Shown: positions 30,690 through 40,059, counted from the stretch's first letter. The stretch is DNA of 42,500 bases from Symbiodinium natans (GCA_905221605.1 CAJNDS010002149.1:1-42500), one strand, 5' to 3'. Program-made: numbers and translations. Notes: generated by a model from the letters alone, not told the origin.

Positions 30690-31352
30690 TTAGTTTGAGT
30701 AGAGCTGAGTACTGAAATCGCGATTTCCGTGGGTCGGCTAGATTTTGATTGATTTATAGGTGTTTCCGACCGGCTGTGATTTGTAGGACAGGCTCAGCAC
30801 TGGAACCGTTGATTCCCTTTAAGCCGGCTGGATTTTCATTGGCTTGTGCACAAGGCTTAGTACTGGAACCTACGTTTCCGTGAGCCGACTGGATCCTTCA
30901 CTCATTCGCAATACTGTAGTCGAGTTTTCCATGAACCGGCTGCATTTTCATTGCTTTGTAGTGAAGTTCAGCAACGGAAAAATACGTTTCCGTGAGCCGG
31001 CTTCATGTGGTGCGAGCTCCTTCCCACTGGAACCGATGTGCTACGGGCTGGATGTCCATGGATTTGTAGTACAAGCTCAGTACTGGAATCGAAGATTCCC
31101 CAAGCCGGCTGGGTTGTCATTGGTTTGTAGTACAAGTTGGTGGTGGGATGTGGTGGGACAGACGTTTCCGGGACCGGTTGGGTTTCGTTGATTTGTGGTA
31201 CGACAAAGACGAGTATTGGAATCGACGTTTCTGTGCGCCGACTGGATGCTTTTGAAATTTATTTTTCAGTACAGGTTGAAAACAGAAATCGGTGTTTCCG
31301 TGTGCCGGCTGTAGTACAAGCTGAGTATTCTTGGAATCGACGTTTCTGTGTG
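30690..31352 (+). repeat. Diverged tandem array, unit about 75 bp, roughly nine copies
   Basis: The recurring order is GTAGTACAAGCTCAGTACTGGA, ATCGACGTTTCCGTG and AGCCGGCTGGATTTTCATTG, in variants, from 30690 to 31352. Individual copies differ by substitutions and small indels. A plus frame of 115 codons across it is repeat-derived. Confidence 0.8.
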
Positions 31353-31706
31353 CCTGGCATTATTGCTGTCGTTGTTTGCTCTTATCGTTTTCTCGAGTAA
31401 ACTTTCCATGAGCGCATTTAGGGGCGCTTCTCTTTACTTTCCGATCTGGGCCCCCATGTTGTCCGATACCAAGGGGAGCTGTCAAATGTCCGCGAAGAAG
31501 AGAGCTGGGCTGGGCTGGGCTTGAAGTGCGCAGACGCAATGCCTGGTCAACACGATGTAGTGACTTCGCGGAAGCGGGTGCAAGCCTGTTGGAGTGGCAG
31601 CGGACAGGTCCACTTTCCCAGAAAATGAGGTAAACAGCCCTTGAGGCAAAATGTGACCATTGCACAATGTGGTGCTTGGCTTGTGCCACCACACAGCCAC
31701 AAGCCC

Positions 31707-31872
31707 TCACTCCTCGTTCGCAGTACTCGAAAACGGACCCTTGCACATTGGACTCTGAACGCAACCCAGCTCCCCCGCAGCCCCCTGTGTGTCCGGCTCG
31801 CAGCCCTCCGGAGGCACTGTTTCGCACGGAGGGGACCTTGCCAACAGTTTGTAGTCACAATGTACCAGTGAC
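31707..31872 (-). CDS. Candidate Cys-rich exon, unknown
   Basis: After agagtgggcatcag the minus frame reads SLVHCDYKLLARSPPCETVP then PEGCEPDTQGAAGELGCVQS and PMCK, stopping at 31707. Five cysteines in about 35 residues suggest an extracellular or disulfide-rich domain, but spacing matches no family I can name. Minus frames of 155 and 116 codons overlap. Confidence 0.33.
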
Positions 31873-32089
31873 CTGATGCCCACTCTATAAACCACATAGC
31901 AAGAAGATCAGTCCACTAGCTCCCAAACTCGGACTGGCTGCCTAGCCTCCCCCTCATGCTCTCGCCAGGCCTGTGTGATGACAGGTCCAGGTGACATTCT
32001 CAGGCAGTATGTAATAATACAGGGTCCACTACGTAGTTTTGTGATCACAAGGTCTTAGCATAGAAAGAAACTGAGGATTTGTTTTCTGA

Positions 32090-33484
32090 GAAGGGTTTGG
32101 AGGGCAGGAAAGGAGCCCCGATGATGCTCATGATGCTCGCCTCCCGCCTTGTCAACTGCGCCCAACCACTTGGGGGAGTTGGGGCAGCAAGCGTCTGGAG
32201 CATTAGGGTTCGGAGGGCAGGAAAGGAGCCCCGATGATGCTCATGATGCTCGCCTCCCGCCTCGTCAAATGCGCCCAACCACTTGGCGGAGTTGGCGCAG
32301 CAAGCGTCTGGAGCATTAGAGTTTGGAGGGCAGGAAAGGAGCCCCGATGATGCTCATGATGCTCGCCTCCCGCCTTGTCAAATGCGCCCAACCACTTGTG
32401 GGAGTTGGCGCAGCAAGCGTCTGTAGCATTAGGGTTTGGAGGGCGAAAGGAGCCCCGATGATGCTCATGATGCTCGCCTCCCGCCTCGTCAACTGCGCCC
32501 AACCACTTGGGGGAGTTGGGCGCAGCAAGCGTCTGGAGCATTAGGGTTTGGAGTGCAGGAAAGGAGCCCCGATGATGCTCATGATGCTCGCCTCCTGCCT
32601 TGTGAAATGCGCCCAACCACTTGGGGGAGTTGGGCGCAGCAAGCGTCTGGAGCATTAGGGTTTGGAGGGCAGGAAAAGAGCCCCGATGATGCTCATGATG
32701 CTCGCCTCCCGCCTCGTCAAATGCGCCCAACCACTTGGGGGAGTTGGCGCAGCAAGCGTCTGGATCAATAGGGTTGGGAGGGCAGGAAAGGAGCCCCGAT
32801 GATGCTCATGATGCTCGCCCCCCGCCTCGTCAAATGCGCCCAACCACTTGGGGGAGTTGGCGCAGCAAGCGTCTGGAGCATTAGGGTTTGGAGGGCAGGA
32901 AAGGAGCCCCGATGATGCTCATGATGCTCGACTTCCGCCTCGTCAAATGCGCCCAACCACTTGGGGGAGTTGGCGCAGCAAGCGTCTGGAGCATTAGGGT
33001 TTGGAGGGCAGGAAAGGAGCCCCGATGATGCTCATGATGCTCGCCTCCTGCCTCGTCAGATGCGCCCAACCACTTGGGGGAGTTGGCGCAGCAAGCGTTT
33101 GGAGCATTAGGGAGCCCCGATGATGCTCATGATGCTCGCCTCCCGCCTCGTCAAATGGCCTGGCGCAGCAAGCGTCTGGAGCACTAGGGTTTGGAGGGCA
33201 GGAAAGGAGCCCCGATGATGCTCATGATGCTCGCCCCCCGCCTCGTCAAATGCGCCCAACCACTTGGGGGAGTTGGCGCAGCAAGCGTCTGGAGCGTTAG
33301 GGTTTGGAGGGCAGGAAAGGAGCCCCGATGAGCTCATGATGCTCGCCTCCCGCCTCGTCAAATGTGTCCAACCACTTGGGGGAGTTGGGCGCAGCAAGCG
33401 TCTGGAGCATTAGGATCTGGAGGTCAGAAAAGGAGCCCTGTTGATGCTCATGATGCTCGCCTCCCGCCTCGTCAAATGCGCGCT
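32090..33484. repeat. Tandem array of a ~113-bp unit, 13 copies
   Basis: Each unit runs from TTTGGAGGGCAGGAAAGGAG through CCCCGATGATGCTCATGATG, CTCGCCTCCCGCCTCGTCAA and CCAACCACTTGGGGGAGTTG to GCAGCAAGCGTCTGGAGCAT, and units join through TTAGGG. Copies start near 32098, 32210, 32322, 32432, 32547, 32661, 32773, 32885, 32998, 33110 (internally deleted), 33186, 33299 and 33412. Identity is high. The period is not a multiple of three, so the minus frames rich in GGEHHEHHRGSF are broken at most junctions and are not called as a gene. Confidence 0.95.
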
Positions 33485-33707
33485 CAAAATACTTTCTTTG
33501 TTTCCAATCTGGTAGTGCGCAAGACAGCCTGGCATCCTCACGACTTCTGCACGCTCCGTCGTACTAGTTCTTGATTGGGAATTGGGTACCTTGGATCCTC
33601 CCTACATTTTTCAGACTTTAAGAGATTATGTGGGGGTAAATGACCATACCTGGGAGCCGGACAACCCCCGAAGCGACGAATAAAGCTTGAGCAGCCGCTC
33701 TTCCGCC

Positions 33708-35201
33708 TTACGAGATCACAGCAGGCTCGGATGCCTTAAACAGCCTCTCAACCCCATGCAACACTTCTTTCTCTGACCATGAGCTTCCGAGAAAGGGGCC
33801 GAGGCCACACCGCCGCAAAAAAAATGCATAATCAGTGGCATACTGCGCGTGTACTTCACTGTACTTCACGAGTGTGGAGGTTTGAATTGAAAGGGTGCGT
33901 ATTGCAGTTGCCATGGCAGTGAAAGACCAAGTCCGTGCATGGTGCAGCATGAGCTCAACTTTTGCTCTGAGCACTGTGGCATGAATCATTCGGTTGCCCA
34001 ATCGCAGCTCAGCGTGCAGTACGCTCTGCATTACTGGGCCTTGAATGGACCGTGGAGAAGCCACGACTTCTGCGTGACTATTGGACGTTCGGCTGTCCAA
34101 AAATGAAAGAAGGAAACTCCATACTGTAAAGTCTTCAGAACCTAGTGGGAGCTAAAGGCCAGCCGGCTTTTGGGGCGAACCAACAGGTAACAGAAGCCAT
34201 GCCGGGGTGCGAGCTTGAAAGAAACCCTTCAGCTGTTGTGCCCTGGCTGCTCCCCGCCAGTCCGACAGAAGTACGCTTTTTTAGGCAGAACAAAGGGTGA
34301 CGGTTGGCGAAAAGACAGCAGCCACAGGCCCAGGCCGACACTTCACTCGCAACATCTCGCAACCATGGAACCAGTTCAAAAAGATCGAGAGGATTCTCGG
34401 CGAGCCCTTGCGGGCTTTGTGCGTGTGCGGATCTGAACACGATAGGCGCTCAATGCCCTCCACACACTTGCAGCTTCTTCATAAGATCCAGATGGCGGAA
34501 CAAGCAGGAGCACTCGTCTGGAGTAGCACTGCAGATGGCTCTTCTCATAGCTACCGACAGCGCAAATGACATACTTTAAGAGTCTAAGTGTTGTCATCGG
34601 CCCTCGGACGAGAATCGTCTGGAACACCTCTCAACCCTTGCTCCAGAAACAATAGCCGAGACATCCCCCTTATTAGTAAGAGTCCCCCCTGTTTCCCGTA
34701 AGGCTTGCGTTGAGAGCGCTAGTATTTGCAGGCCAAGGCTTGGGCATCCAAGATAGGTAGCTTCCAGGACTCCACTTACGCGCGCACGACAAGATGCAAT
34801 GGGGAACCTCAAGCATAGTCAATTGAAAACGCTTGCGCACGCCGCCGGCAGCCGCGCCATATGTCGCTTGGCGCAACGCCACATACGTCATGAGTTCAGG
34901 AGGTAGGAAGGCTTCAGGTATTTTGGCGCGCCCTCTGTCACAGGCTGAACCCACCTCGGCATCGAACTTCGGCTCTTCCAAGCGGTTCGGGCACATCGCA
35001 CTGGGAGACAGAGGGGGGGGGGGAACGTGCTGTGCGGTGGGGCAGCCGAGGGGTTAACATCGCTTCTCTTAAGCTGCTGGACTGGGAAGGCGTGTCCCCC
35101 TCTTCCGGGACTATGCAGCGCACAGGTGGTCTTGATTGCTTTGCTGAAGCGGATGCATCATTGGCTGCACGTGCAAAGGCAAGGCGCTTGCTTTCTTTGG
35201 G
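33708..35201 (-). CDS. Multi-exon minus-strand gene, unknown
   Basis: Exon 35059-35201 reads PKESKRLAFARAANDASASA and ends before gttaac. Exon 34780-35000 follows cccctctgtctcccag, whose pyrimidine tract includes a C run, and reads MCPNRLEEPKFDAEVGSACD, IPEAFLPPELMTYVALRQAT, ending before gtaagt, a perfect donor. A segment from about 34711 follows gctctcaacgcaag and reads LRETGGTLTNKGDVSAIVSG. Phases agree across all three. Further minus frames follow: LRLLKYVICAVGSYEKSHLQ (34376-34627), NPLDLFELVPWLRDVASEVS (34135-34440) and a 144-codon last exon, 33708-34141, reading HAEVVASPRSIQGPVMQSVL and HAELRLGNRMIHATVLRAKV to TAA. Junctions in the middle are unsolved. It is helical and membrane-neutral. 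No family is recognised. Confidence 0.5.
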
Positions 35202-35204
35202 CTA

Positions 35205-35780
35205 CGGCTGCTTGGCCCGTTTTCTGTGTTTCGCTTCGGAATGGGCTTCAAACTGACCATCCTTTTTTGCCAGCGGCGCTGCAATCACGTGCGACGCAGA
35301 TCCCGAGCTTCCCAAGCTAAAATAAAAGCCTGAAAACCATAAGGTTTAAATCCAGTCGGCCTGATCTGGCCAAAGCCTCTCCAGACGAGCAGTCCCAGCG
35401 ATTGTCCGGTTCAGGGTCTTTAGGGCTTCAGCGTTGGACGTTTTTGAAAAGGCGCACGGCTTCAGCTTCCGCGTTGTGAGGCCGTAAACTGGCTTTAGGG
35501 CTCTGAAGTGTCTTAGACTTTTTGTCTATTGAAAAGAGGTAATTGAGTGTAGGAAGATCTCATTCAGGGGTTCCTCTTAGTCTGTTCAGGGATCAGGGTG
35601 GTTCCCAGGGTTCCGTTTGAGTGTGGGAAGATCGGTTCAGAGTTCTTATGGAAGGCTCTTCTCATGGAGGCCTAAAGGGCCTAATCACATGAACAACAAA
35701 GGTACTTCAAGCCACTTCCTGCTTGCAGCCTCTGATCCTGAACAATTGCCATACTTCCACTTCGCCCTGCTAATAATCTA
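35205..35780. other. No gene recognised
   Basis: Phrases such as CTTTAGGGCTTCAG, TTAGGGCTCTGAAG, TTCAGGGTCTTTAGGG and a repeated GGAAGATC word occur. There is no sustained open frame with splice signals. Confidence 0.45.
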
Positions 35781-35943
35781 GGGTGGCATCAGACATCAGG
35801 CAAAGCATGGTCAAAATCATGGTAAGAGTAGCATCGGACAATAAGAGCTTATGCCAAATAAGACGGTGGCCTCTTTGGGGGAAGCTGGCGCCATCAAGAG
35901 AGCCGAGGGGCACAAAAGACAGCTCAGACTTCAAAATCCCTAG

Positions 35944-36168
35944 TTGGACTCAGCTGCTTTCCGCACGCCTTGCTTCCACATGCCGGCTGAGTGGCTTAGG
36001 CGAATTAAACACGCATGTCAAGATATGCCAAGTGTCTACTACGTGGGTTTCTGGACACCAGCGAACCGGCGATGCTCGGAGATCTTCCTTACTGAAAGAG
36101 GCAAAAGAGAAGAAACCAAAGAACCTAGGACCCAGAAAAAGGGCCCAGCTCGAGGTACACGGAGATAG
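35944..36168 (+). CDS. Candidate exon, aromatic-rich unknown protein
   Basis: After gacttcaaaatccctag the plus frame reads LDSAAFRTPCFHMPAEWLRR, IKHACQDMPSVYYVGFWTPA and NRRCSEIFLTERGKREETKE. It ends either before gtacac at 36155 or at TAG 36168. The mix (W, Y, F, M with charged residues) is typical of a folded domain. An overlapping 133-codon plus frame (35783-36184) is an alternative. No family is recognised. Confidence 0.45.
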   Translation: MDSAAFRTPCFHMPAEWLRRIKHACQDMPSVYYVGFWTPANRRCSEIFLTERGKREETKEPRTQKKGPARGTRR

Positions 36169-36256
36169 AGGGCAAGAGGGATGAGGCTCTCTCCGACTCG
36201 ACGAGTATGTGTCCAGCAGCTCAGACATCCTGCCCACTTTGTGTGCCCTGGCTTAG

Positions 36257-36595
36257 ATCCCGTGGGAGGCAAAGCGTCGGCAGCAGCTCCTTGCGAAGCC
36301 TTCGCTGTGCAACTTCTATGCAGCTGCTATTCAACTGCCATGCAACTGCTGCAAAAGGATCATAAACCAAAGGGAATGGAACGCTGCGCGTGAGGTGCTC
36401 ACATGCAGGGGTCGAGATTTAATCACTTCGACGGAGTCCCAGTTGAACTCATCAGGATTTTGGATGATTAGGATACAGGCCCGCGAAAAGTTAAGGCGTT
36501 TTGAGAGAACGTGGTCCTTCCAAGCCCTTCCTCCTTTTCGCCCTCCACTGGTCTCACCGGTCACCCGGAGTTGGTCAACCTTCCAACCCCTGTAA
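36257..36595 (+). CDS. Candidate terminal exon of 113 codons, unknown
   Basis: After ctttgtgtgccctggcttag the plus frame reads IPWEAKRRQQLLAKPSLCNF, CNCCKRIINQREWNAAREVL and WMIRIQAREKLRRFERTWSF, then a Pro-rich end and TAA at 36593-36595. It is the longest clean plus frame between 35.8 and 37 kb and has a good pyrimidine-rich acceptor. A CNCC cluster and many basic residues might bind nucleic acid; this is inference only. Confidence 0.45.
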   Translation: MPWEAKRRQQLLAKPSLCNFYAAAIQLPCNCCKRIINQREWNAAREVLTCRGRDLITSTESQLNSSGFWMIRIQAREKLRRFERTWSFQALPPFRPPLVSPVTRSWSTFQPL

Positions 36596-36827
36596 CCAAA
36601 TTCCGGCTGCAGAGCTTAGGGGACTCAATCCCAACATCATCATCACATCTCCCCCCGAACTAGAATCAACGGCGCGTGCCCGCTAGAATGCTGCAGAGAA
36701 GGCAGAAGGACATTGGTGCCTCGAAAACCCCAGAACCTCAGTCCTTCCTACCTTATACCGAATCCCAAACCTCACCTATCCCTTGTCTTGCGTAATTGGG
36801 TCCTTGGTCTCGTTTTTTTGTTGGCAG
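36596..36827. other. Short interval without a gene
   Basis: Only short frames occur. The 3' end is a pyrimidine-rich tract (ctcgtttttttgttggcag) that looks like the acceptor of the next segment. Confidence 0.4.
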
Positions 36828-36908
36828 CTTTGTGTGACAGGTGCTGCACGCAAGCGCTTCAATAGGCAGGGCTGGGGTGAATGTCTGCTGTTTGCAATGT
36901 TTATTTAA
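36828..36908 (+). CDS. Candidate short terminal exon
   Basis: The acceptor gtctcgtttttttgttggcag is near ideal. The frame behind it reads LCVTGAARKRFNRQGWGECL then LFAMFI and stops at TAA 36906-36908. It is short, so the splice signal carries most of the weight. Confidence 0.35.
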   Translation, partial: LCVTGAARKRFNRQGWGECLLFAMFI

Positions 36909-37123
36909 AGGTTGCGGGTTGACAGTTTATAGGGTTGCCGTGTGCAGTTTACTGTGGTGCTGCAACAGAAAAAGCCACGGATGTGCCACGGCCGGATGCT
37001 CCGGGGGTGGGGGCTTCCGGCAACTAGTTCACAATTGGCTATAGCCACCTGATGAGGCCCATCCCAAGCTCGAAAAAGAACTAGCTTCATTAGAACCATG
37101 TATATACGCATTGTTCCATATTT

Positions 37124-37717
37124 ATGTGCATCTACACCTCTGTTGATTCTACCGCTAGTTATGCCGGAGAGTTTTGTGTTGCCGAGCAGGGGCTTGCAAC
37201 TGCAGTGCTCGAAGCCGGGCTGTCCGTACGCGCACTTTTCTGTACGTCACAGAAAAAGCTCACCTCCCCCGCGGGGTCGCCCGCCAAGGCTTCTTGGGCA
37301 TGGCTGGCGCGCAAGGGCTTCTCTGGCCCAGCCTCCCCCGCCGGGTCCGCGCCAAGTCTTTTTTGGATCTGCTATGATCTGCTTGGGTCGTGCGCAAGGC
37401 CTTCCCCCGCCGGGGTCGCGCGCAAGGGCTTCTCTAGAGGCCACGCCTGCCCCGCCGGGGTCGGGCGCAAGGGGTTTTTGGGCTGGGTCTCTCTGGGTCG
37501 ACCTCCCGGCCATGTTCGTGGGCTTCTCCCCCGCTGGGCTCGCTACCAAGGTCCCGCCAGAACTTCTTTGACAGGACGGTTTGTTTTTTTTTCCGCCGGG
37601 GTCGCGCTTCTCTGGCCCAGCCTGGGGTCGCGCGACAGGCTTCTCCGCAGGGACCTTCCCCTGCTGGGGTCGCGCGCTAGGGCTTCTGGCCCCCCGCATT
37701 TTTCAGGGCCAAGCTGA
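37124..37717 (+). CDS. 197-codon ORF with internal GC-rich repeats
   Basis: An ATG at 37124 opens MCIYTSVDSTASYAGEFCVA then EQGLATAVLEAGLSVRALFC, a plausible protein start. From about residue 48 the frame runs through a GC-rich repeat giving variants of SPAGVARKGFS. The first 45 codons may be coding and the rest repeat, or the whole may be a low-complexity protein. The minus strand is also open over the repeat (37247-37699). Confidence 0.35.
   Translation: MCIYTSVDSTASYAGEFCVAEQGLATAVLEAGLSVRALFCTSQKKLTSPAGSPAKASWAWLARKGFSGPASPAGSAPSLFWICYDLLGSCARPSPAGVARKGFSRGHACPAGVGRKGFLGWVSLGRPPGHVRGLLPRWARYQGPARTSLTGRFVFFSAGVALLWPSLGSRDRLLRRDLPLLGSRARASGPPHFSGPS
37262..37695 (+). repeat. GC-rich degenerate repeat, about eight copies
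   Basis: CCCCGCCGGGGTCGCGCGCA then AGGGCTTCTCTGGCC recurs in variants between 37262 and 37695, at irregular spacing of 35-75 bp. The core CCCCGCCGGGG is a short inverted repeat. Confidence 0.75.
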
Positions 37718-37809
37718 ATCTCAAGAGTGACATGGATGACCAGCTTATGCAGAGCATCAGTGGTGAAAGAAGTGCGAGAAGCCTTGCTACCACCATGAGG
37801 AGAGCAAAG
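37707..37809 (+). CDS. Candidate exon, helical unknown segment
   Basis: After ggccccccgcatttttcag followed by G, the plus frame reads AKLNLKSDMDDQLMQSISGE then RSARSLATTMRRAK and ends at AAG before gtccat. If the donor is not used the frame continues through a C tract (37840-37857, read as proline) to 38055. It has a good acceptor and a charged helical composition. A minus frame overlaps. Confidence 0.43.
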
Positions 37810-38064
37810 GTCCATGGCATCTCTCTGAACAAGAGCACTCCCCCCCCCCCCCCCCCCGCCACCCACTCCAAAGGACAGAAGAGCGCCATACAGAACCGAT
37901 CAACAAAAGCCGGGGGGGTCCCAGCAGCAAACGAGCCGAGACGCTCAGTACTGTCCATACCGTATCCATACCCCCTCCACATCCCTCGACTGCCTTCAGA
38001 GCCTGGCCTTGGGCGTCAGCTCAGATCTGAGCGCATTCACAGCAACCAAAATTGACCAACAACA

Positions 38065-38784
38065 ATGTGGGAACATGATGGTCCATCAGCATGGATGTAT
38101 GATCGACCCCTGCAGTGTGTATGTGAAAACTTTCGGGGCTCACCTTTTGGCCTGTTGAACTGCTGGATCTGCTGCCCCCGTTCTTGGGGAAGACGGGGTG
38201 CTGATTCAGTGCTGATTCAAGTGAAACTGGGCCAAGCGGGTGCGGTGAGTATTTCGAACGAATGCTGGTCGTCAGATCCGCGGTCCGCGCTGGAACTGGT
38301 GCCCAGCGGAGTCCTCGCTTGGGACGATGCCTCTTTCACCCTCTCCCAAACCCACCTGAGGTCACCTGTTCTTGGCCCCACTGAGGCCGAAAAGCGGAGT
38401 GGGAGCGGGGAAAGTGTGCTTGGGTCTGTGGGCAGAACACAACCGGACGTCGGGTTCAGGGGGCCACTTGGGGGTTTGGGCTTTCAGTGCTTTCAGTGCA
38501 AGACCTTGGGCTTGGGCGTCTGGGCATTAAAAATTGTGCGCAAACTACTTTCACCTCCCATGTCTCGGACAGAGCTCCGGCTGCTCTCTTGCTCTCTCAG
38601 CCACGAGGTGAGTACGAGGTGCCAAGGTCCCCAGATCTGCTTGTGGTTGGTGCTCGAAGATTTCGAAGGTTGCGACTTTTGGGCTCTAACACATGGGAAA
38701 GGCTTCGCTGAGGAACATAGCGGACTCTCCTTCAATAGAATTTGGGTACTTTGCGTACTCCAAGCGGATCATTTTTGTACTTAG
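38065..38784 (+). CDS. Unknown 239-aa ORF, Cys- and Trp-rich
   Basis: This is the longest non-repetitive ATG frame in the window, 38065-38784 (context ACAATGTGG). It starts MWEHDGPSAWMYDRPLQCVC, continues ELVPSGVLAWDDASFTLSQT, and ends FAEEHSGLSFNRIWVLCVLQ then ADHFCT. It has many Cys and Trp residues, including pairs such as CWICC and CFQC. A chance frame of this length is very unlikely. Two gtgagt donors lie inside it in phase 0 (near 38247 and 38608), and a pyrimidine-rich tctcggacag precedes 38571, so parts may be introns that happen to stay open. No family is recognised. Confidence 0.55.
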   Translation: MWEHDGPSAWMYDRPLQCVCENFRGSPFGLLNCWICCPRSWGRRGADSVLIQVKLGQAGAVSISNECWSSDPRSALELVPSGVLAWDDASFTLSQTHLRSPVLGPTEAEKRSGSGESVLGSVGRTQPDVGFRGPLGGLGFQCFQCKTLGLGVWALKIVRKLLSPPMSRTELRLLSCSLSHEVSTRCQGPQICLWLVLEDFEGCDFWALTHGKGFAEEHSGLSFNRIWVLCVLQADHFCT

Positions 38785-38930
38785 GCTCCAGTATCGGACT
38801 TTTTGGAGCTTCAGGGTGCAGGGCCTCAGAAATACAGACCATCTGCAATGAGGAATCCTTACCATTCTCTGGTATCATGCACCTGCTGCCAGTTCTCGGT
38901 CAAGGAGTGCCCTCCACATAAATACGGTCC

Positions 38931-39152
38931 TTGCATTATGGGTACTCACGTGCACAGGGACCCGATTCAAAACTACTGACCACTAGGTCACTAGGTACTA
39001 TGATGTACGCGATGCACGTGGCGGACTTCAGGCCTCTTGCCGCACCCAGGGCTGAATTTGGGGAGAGTGCATGGGCACGCATGTTGCGCCTTTGGTGCTC
39101 TATAATCAGATTCCCTCGAGCTTCAGAAAGAAACGCCCTAAATATTACATAA
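38931..39152 (+). CDS. Unknown ORF of 73 codons
   Basis: The plus frame reads SKLLTTRSLGTMMYAMHVAD, FRPLAAPRAEFGESAWARML and RLWCSIIRFPRASERNALNI before TAA. The first ATG is at 39000 or 39003. It is balanced and lies on the same strand as the 239-codon ORF upstream. No splice signal was identified. Confidence 0.38.
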   Translation: MHYGYSRAQGPDSKLLTTRSLGTMMYAMHVADFRPLAAPRAEFGESAWARMLRLWCSIIRFPRASERNALNIT

Positions 39153-39230
39153 ACCCATTAAACTTGCCGTGGACTTCAGGAACCTGGAGATAACTGTATT
39201 TGCCGTCACGGCTACTTAGAGGTCGAGGTT

Positions 39231-39428
39231 TTGTTATTTCTAATTTCTAAGAGCAGGACAGTGCTGCCAATGCAACACCAGGTTGTGACTCTGGAGGCAG
39301 CACCACCACCACCACCACCACCACCACCACCACCACCACCACCACCACAGGCGCACCCGCTAGATGCAAGCTCGTGTACAGTCGCTGAAGCAGTTCGCAC
39401 CAGACCAAGCCCGTGGGCCACAAAGTGA
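39231..39428 (+). CDS. Small ORF with a 15-proline run
   Basis: The plus frame reads VLPMQHQVVTLEAA, then about 15 prolines (CCA codons) from the (CAC)16 repeat at 39301-39348, then QAHPLDASSCTVAEAVRTRP. The minus strand reads the same tract as glycine in a 97-codon frame. The trinucleotide period keeps whichever frame is real. Confidence 0.33.
   Translation: MLFLISKSRTVLPMQHQVVTLEAAPPPPPPPPPPPPPPPQAHPLDASSCTVAEAVRTRPSPWATK
39301..39348 (+). repeat. (CAC)16 trinucleotide microsatellite
   Basis: Sixteen uninterrupted CAC units, the only pure trinucleotide microsatellite of this length seen here. Confidence 0.98.
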
Positions 39429-39429
39429 A

Positions 39430-39772
39430 ACATGCGTGCCCTACTAAAAGAGGGTACCCACAGGATTACAAAGGGATACCATAAGCTGCCCTTGACAGGG
39501 TTCACAGCAGGTTCGAGCCGGCTCCTTCAAAACCCAGCCCTTTCCAGATGACTGTCGCATGCTGGGCTGGATGTTAGGCTGCATCATAGGCCATGCTTGT
39601 CTTTAAAGCTGATGTGATAATTTGGAGTTGGGCTGAGCTCCGACCCTGTTTTGGGGTATGTGCATTCACTCGGAACCGGTCATCAAAGCTTCAGGCCGTC
39701 GAGGAAGCGCTTTCCTCTGAGCCTCAGGAGGACAAAGCCCATCATCTTCCTTGCCTTTGAACCCGTCCACTT
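39430..39772. other. No gene recognised
   Basis: No sustained open frame is present. The interval lies between a plus ORF and the end of a minus ORF, so it is probably a shared 3' region. Confidence 0.4.
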
Positions 39773-40057
39773 TCACAGGAGTTTTGTGGTTTCTGCGCCA
39801 TGAGCCCAGCTCAGAGGGTCGGGGCCACGCTTGGGTTTCCGACTTCGCAAAGTTGACACATGGAGTGACTGAAGTGATAAATTGAAATTAAACGAAGCAA
39901 CGAAGCACCGAAGAGCAGCGCAGTGCCATGACGGGCCCCTTTGCATCCCTTTGCCCTCTGCCGAGCAGCTCTCTGGCAGTGGTCGGATGGGCTTGATGGG
40001 CATGGGGCTGTGCGTGGCAAACTTGTACGGGGACTCCTTCACCGGACTTATAATATA
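39773..40057 (-). CDS. Unknown minus-strand ORF, possible last exon
   Basis: The minus frame is open for about 95 codons, has no early ATG, and reads KESPYKFATHSPMPIKPIRP, LPESCSAEGKGMQRGPSWHC and LSLQSLHVSTLRSRKPKRGP before TGA 39773. About 60 % of third positions are G or C. It begins where the upstream frame (40060) stops, so it may be joined to it by a short intron or be a separate gene. Confidence 0.43.
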   Translation of the reverse strand, partial: YIISPVKESPYKFATHSPMPIKPIRPLPESCSAEGKGMQRGPSWHCAALRCFVASFNFNLSLQSLHVSTLRSRKPKRGPDPLSWAHGAETTKLL

Positions 40058-40059
40058 AC

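Noticed and set aside
32203-32730. Minus-strand ORF of 175 codons with GGEHHEHHRGSF repeats
   Set aside because: It is produced by the 113-bp tandem array and broken at other junctions because the period is not a multiple of three.
32090-33484. CRISPR-like array
   Set aside because: The repeated units are contiguous and about 113 bp long with no unique spacers. This is a tandem satellite.
39490-39540. Possible tRNA T-arm (GTTCGAGCC)
   Set aside because: The flanking bases do not form the T stem and no acceptor or D arm is found. The repeated ATTCGAGTCC in the 42-bp array fails for the same reason.
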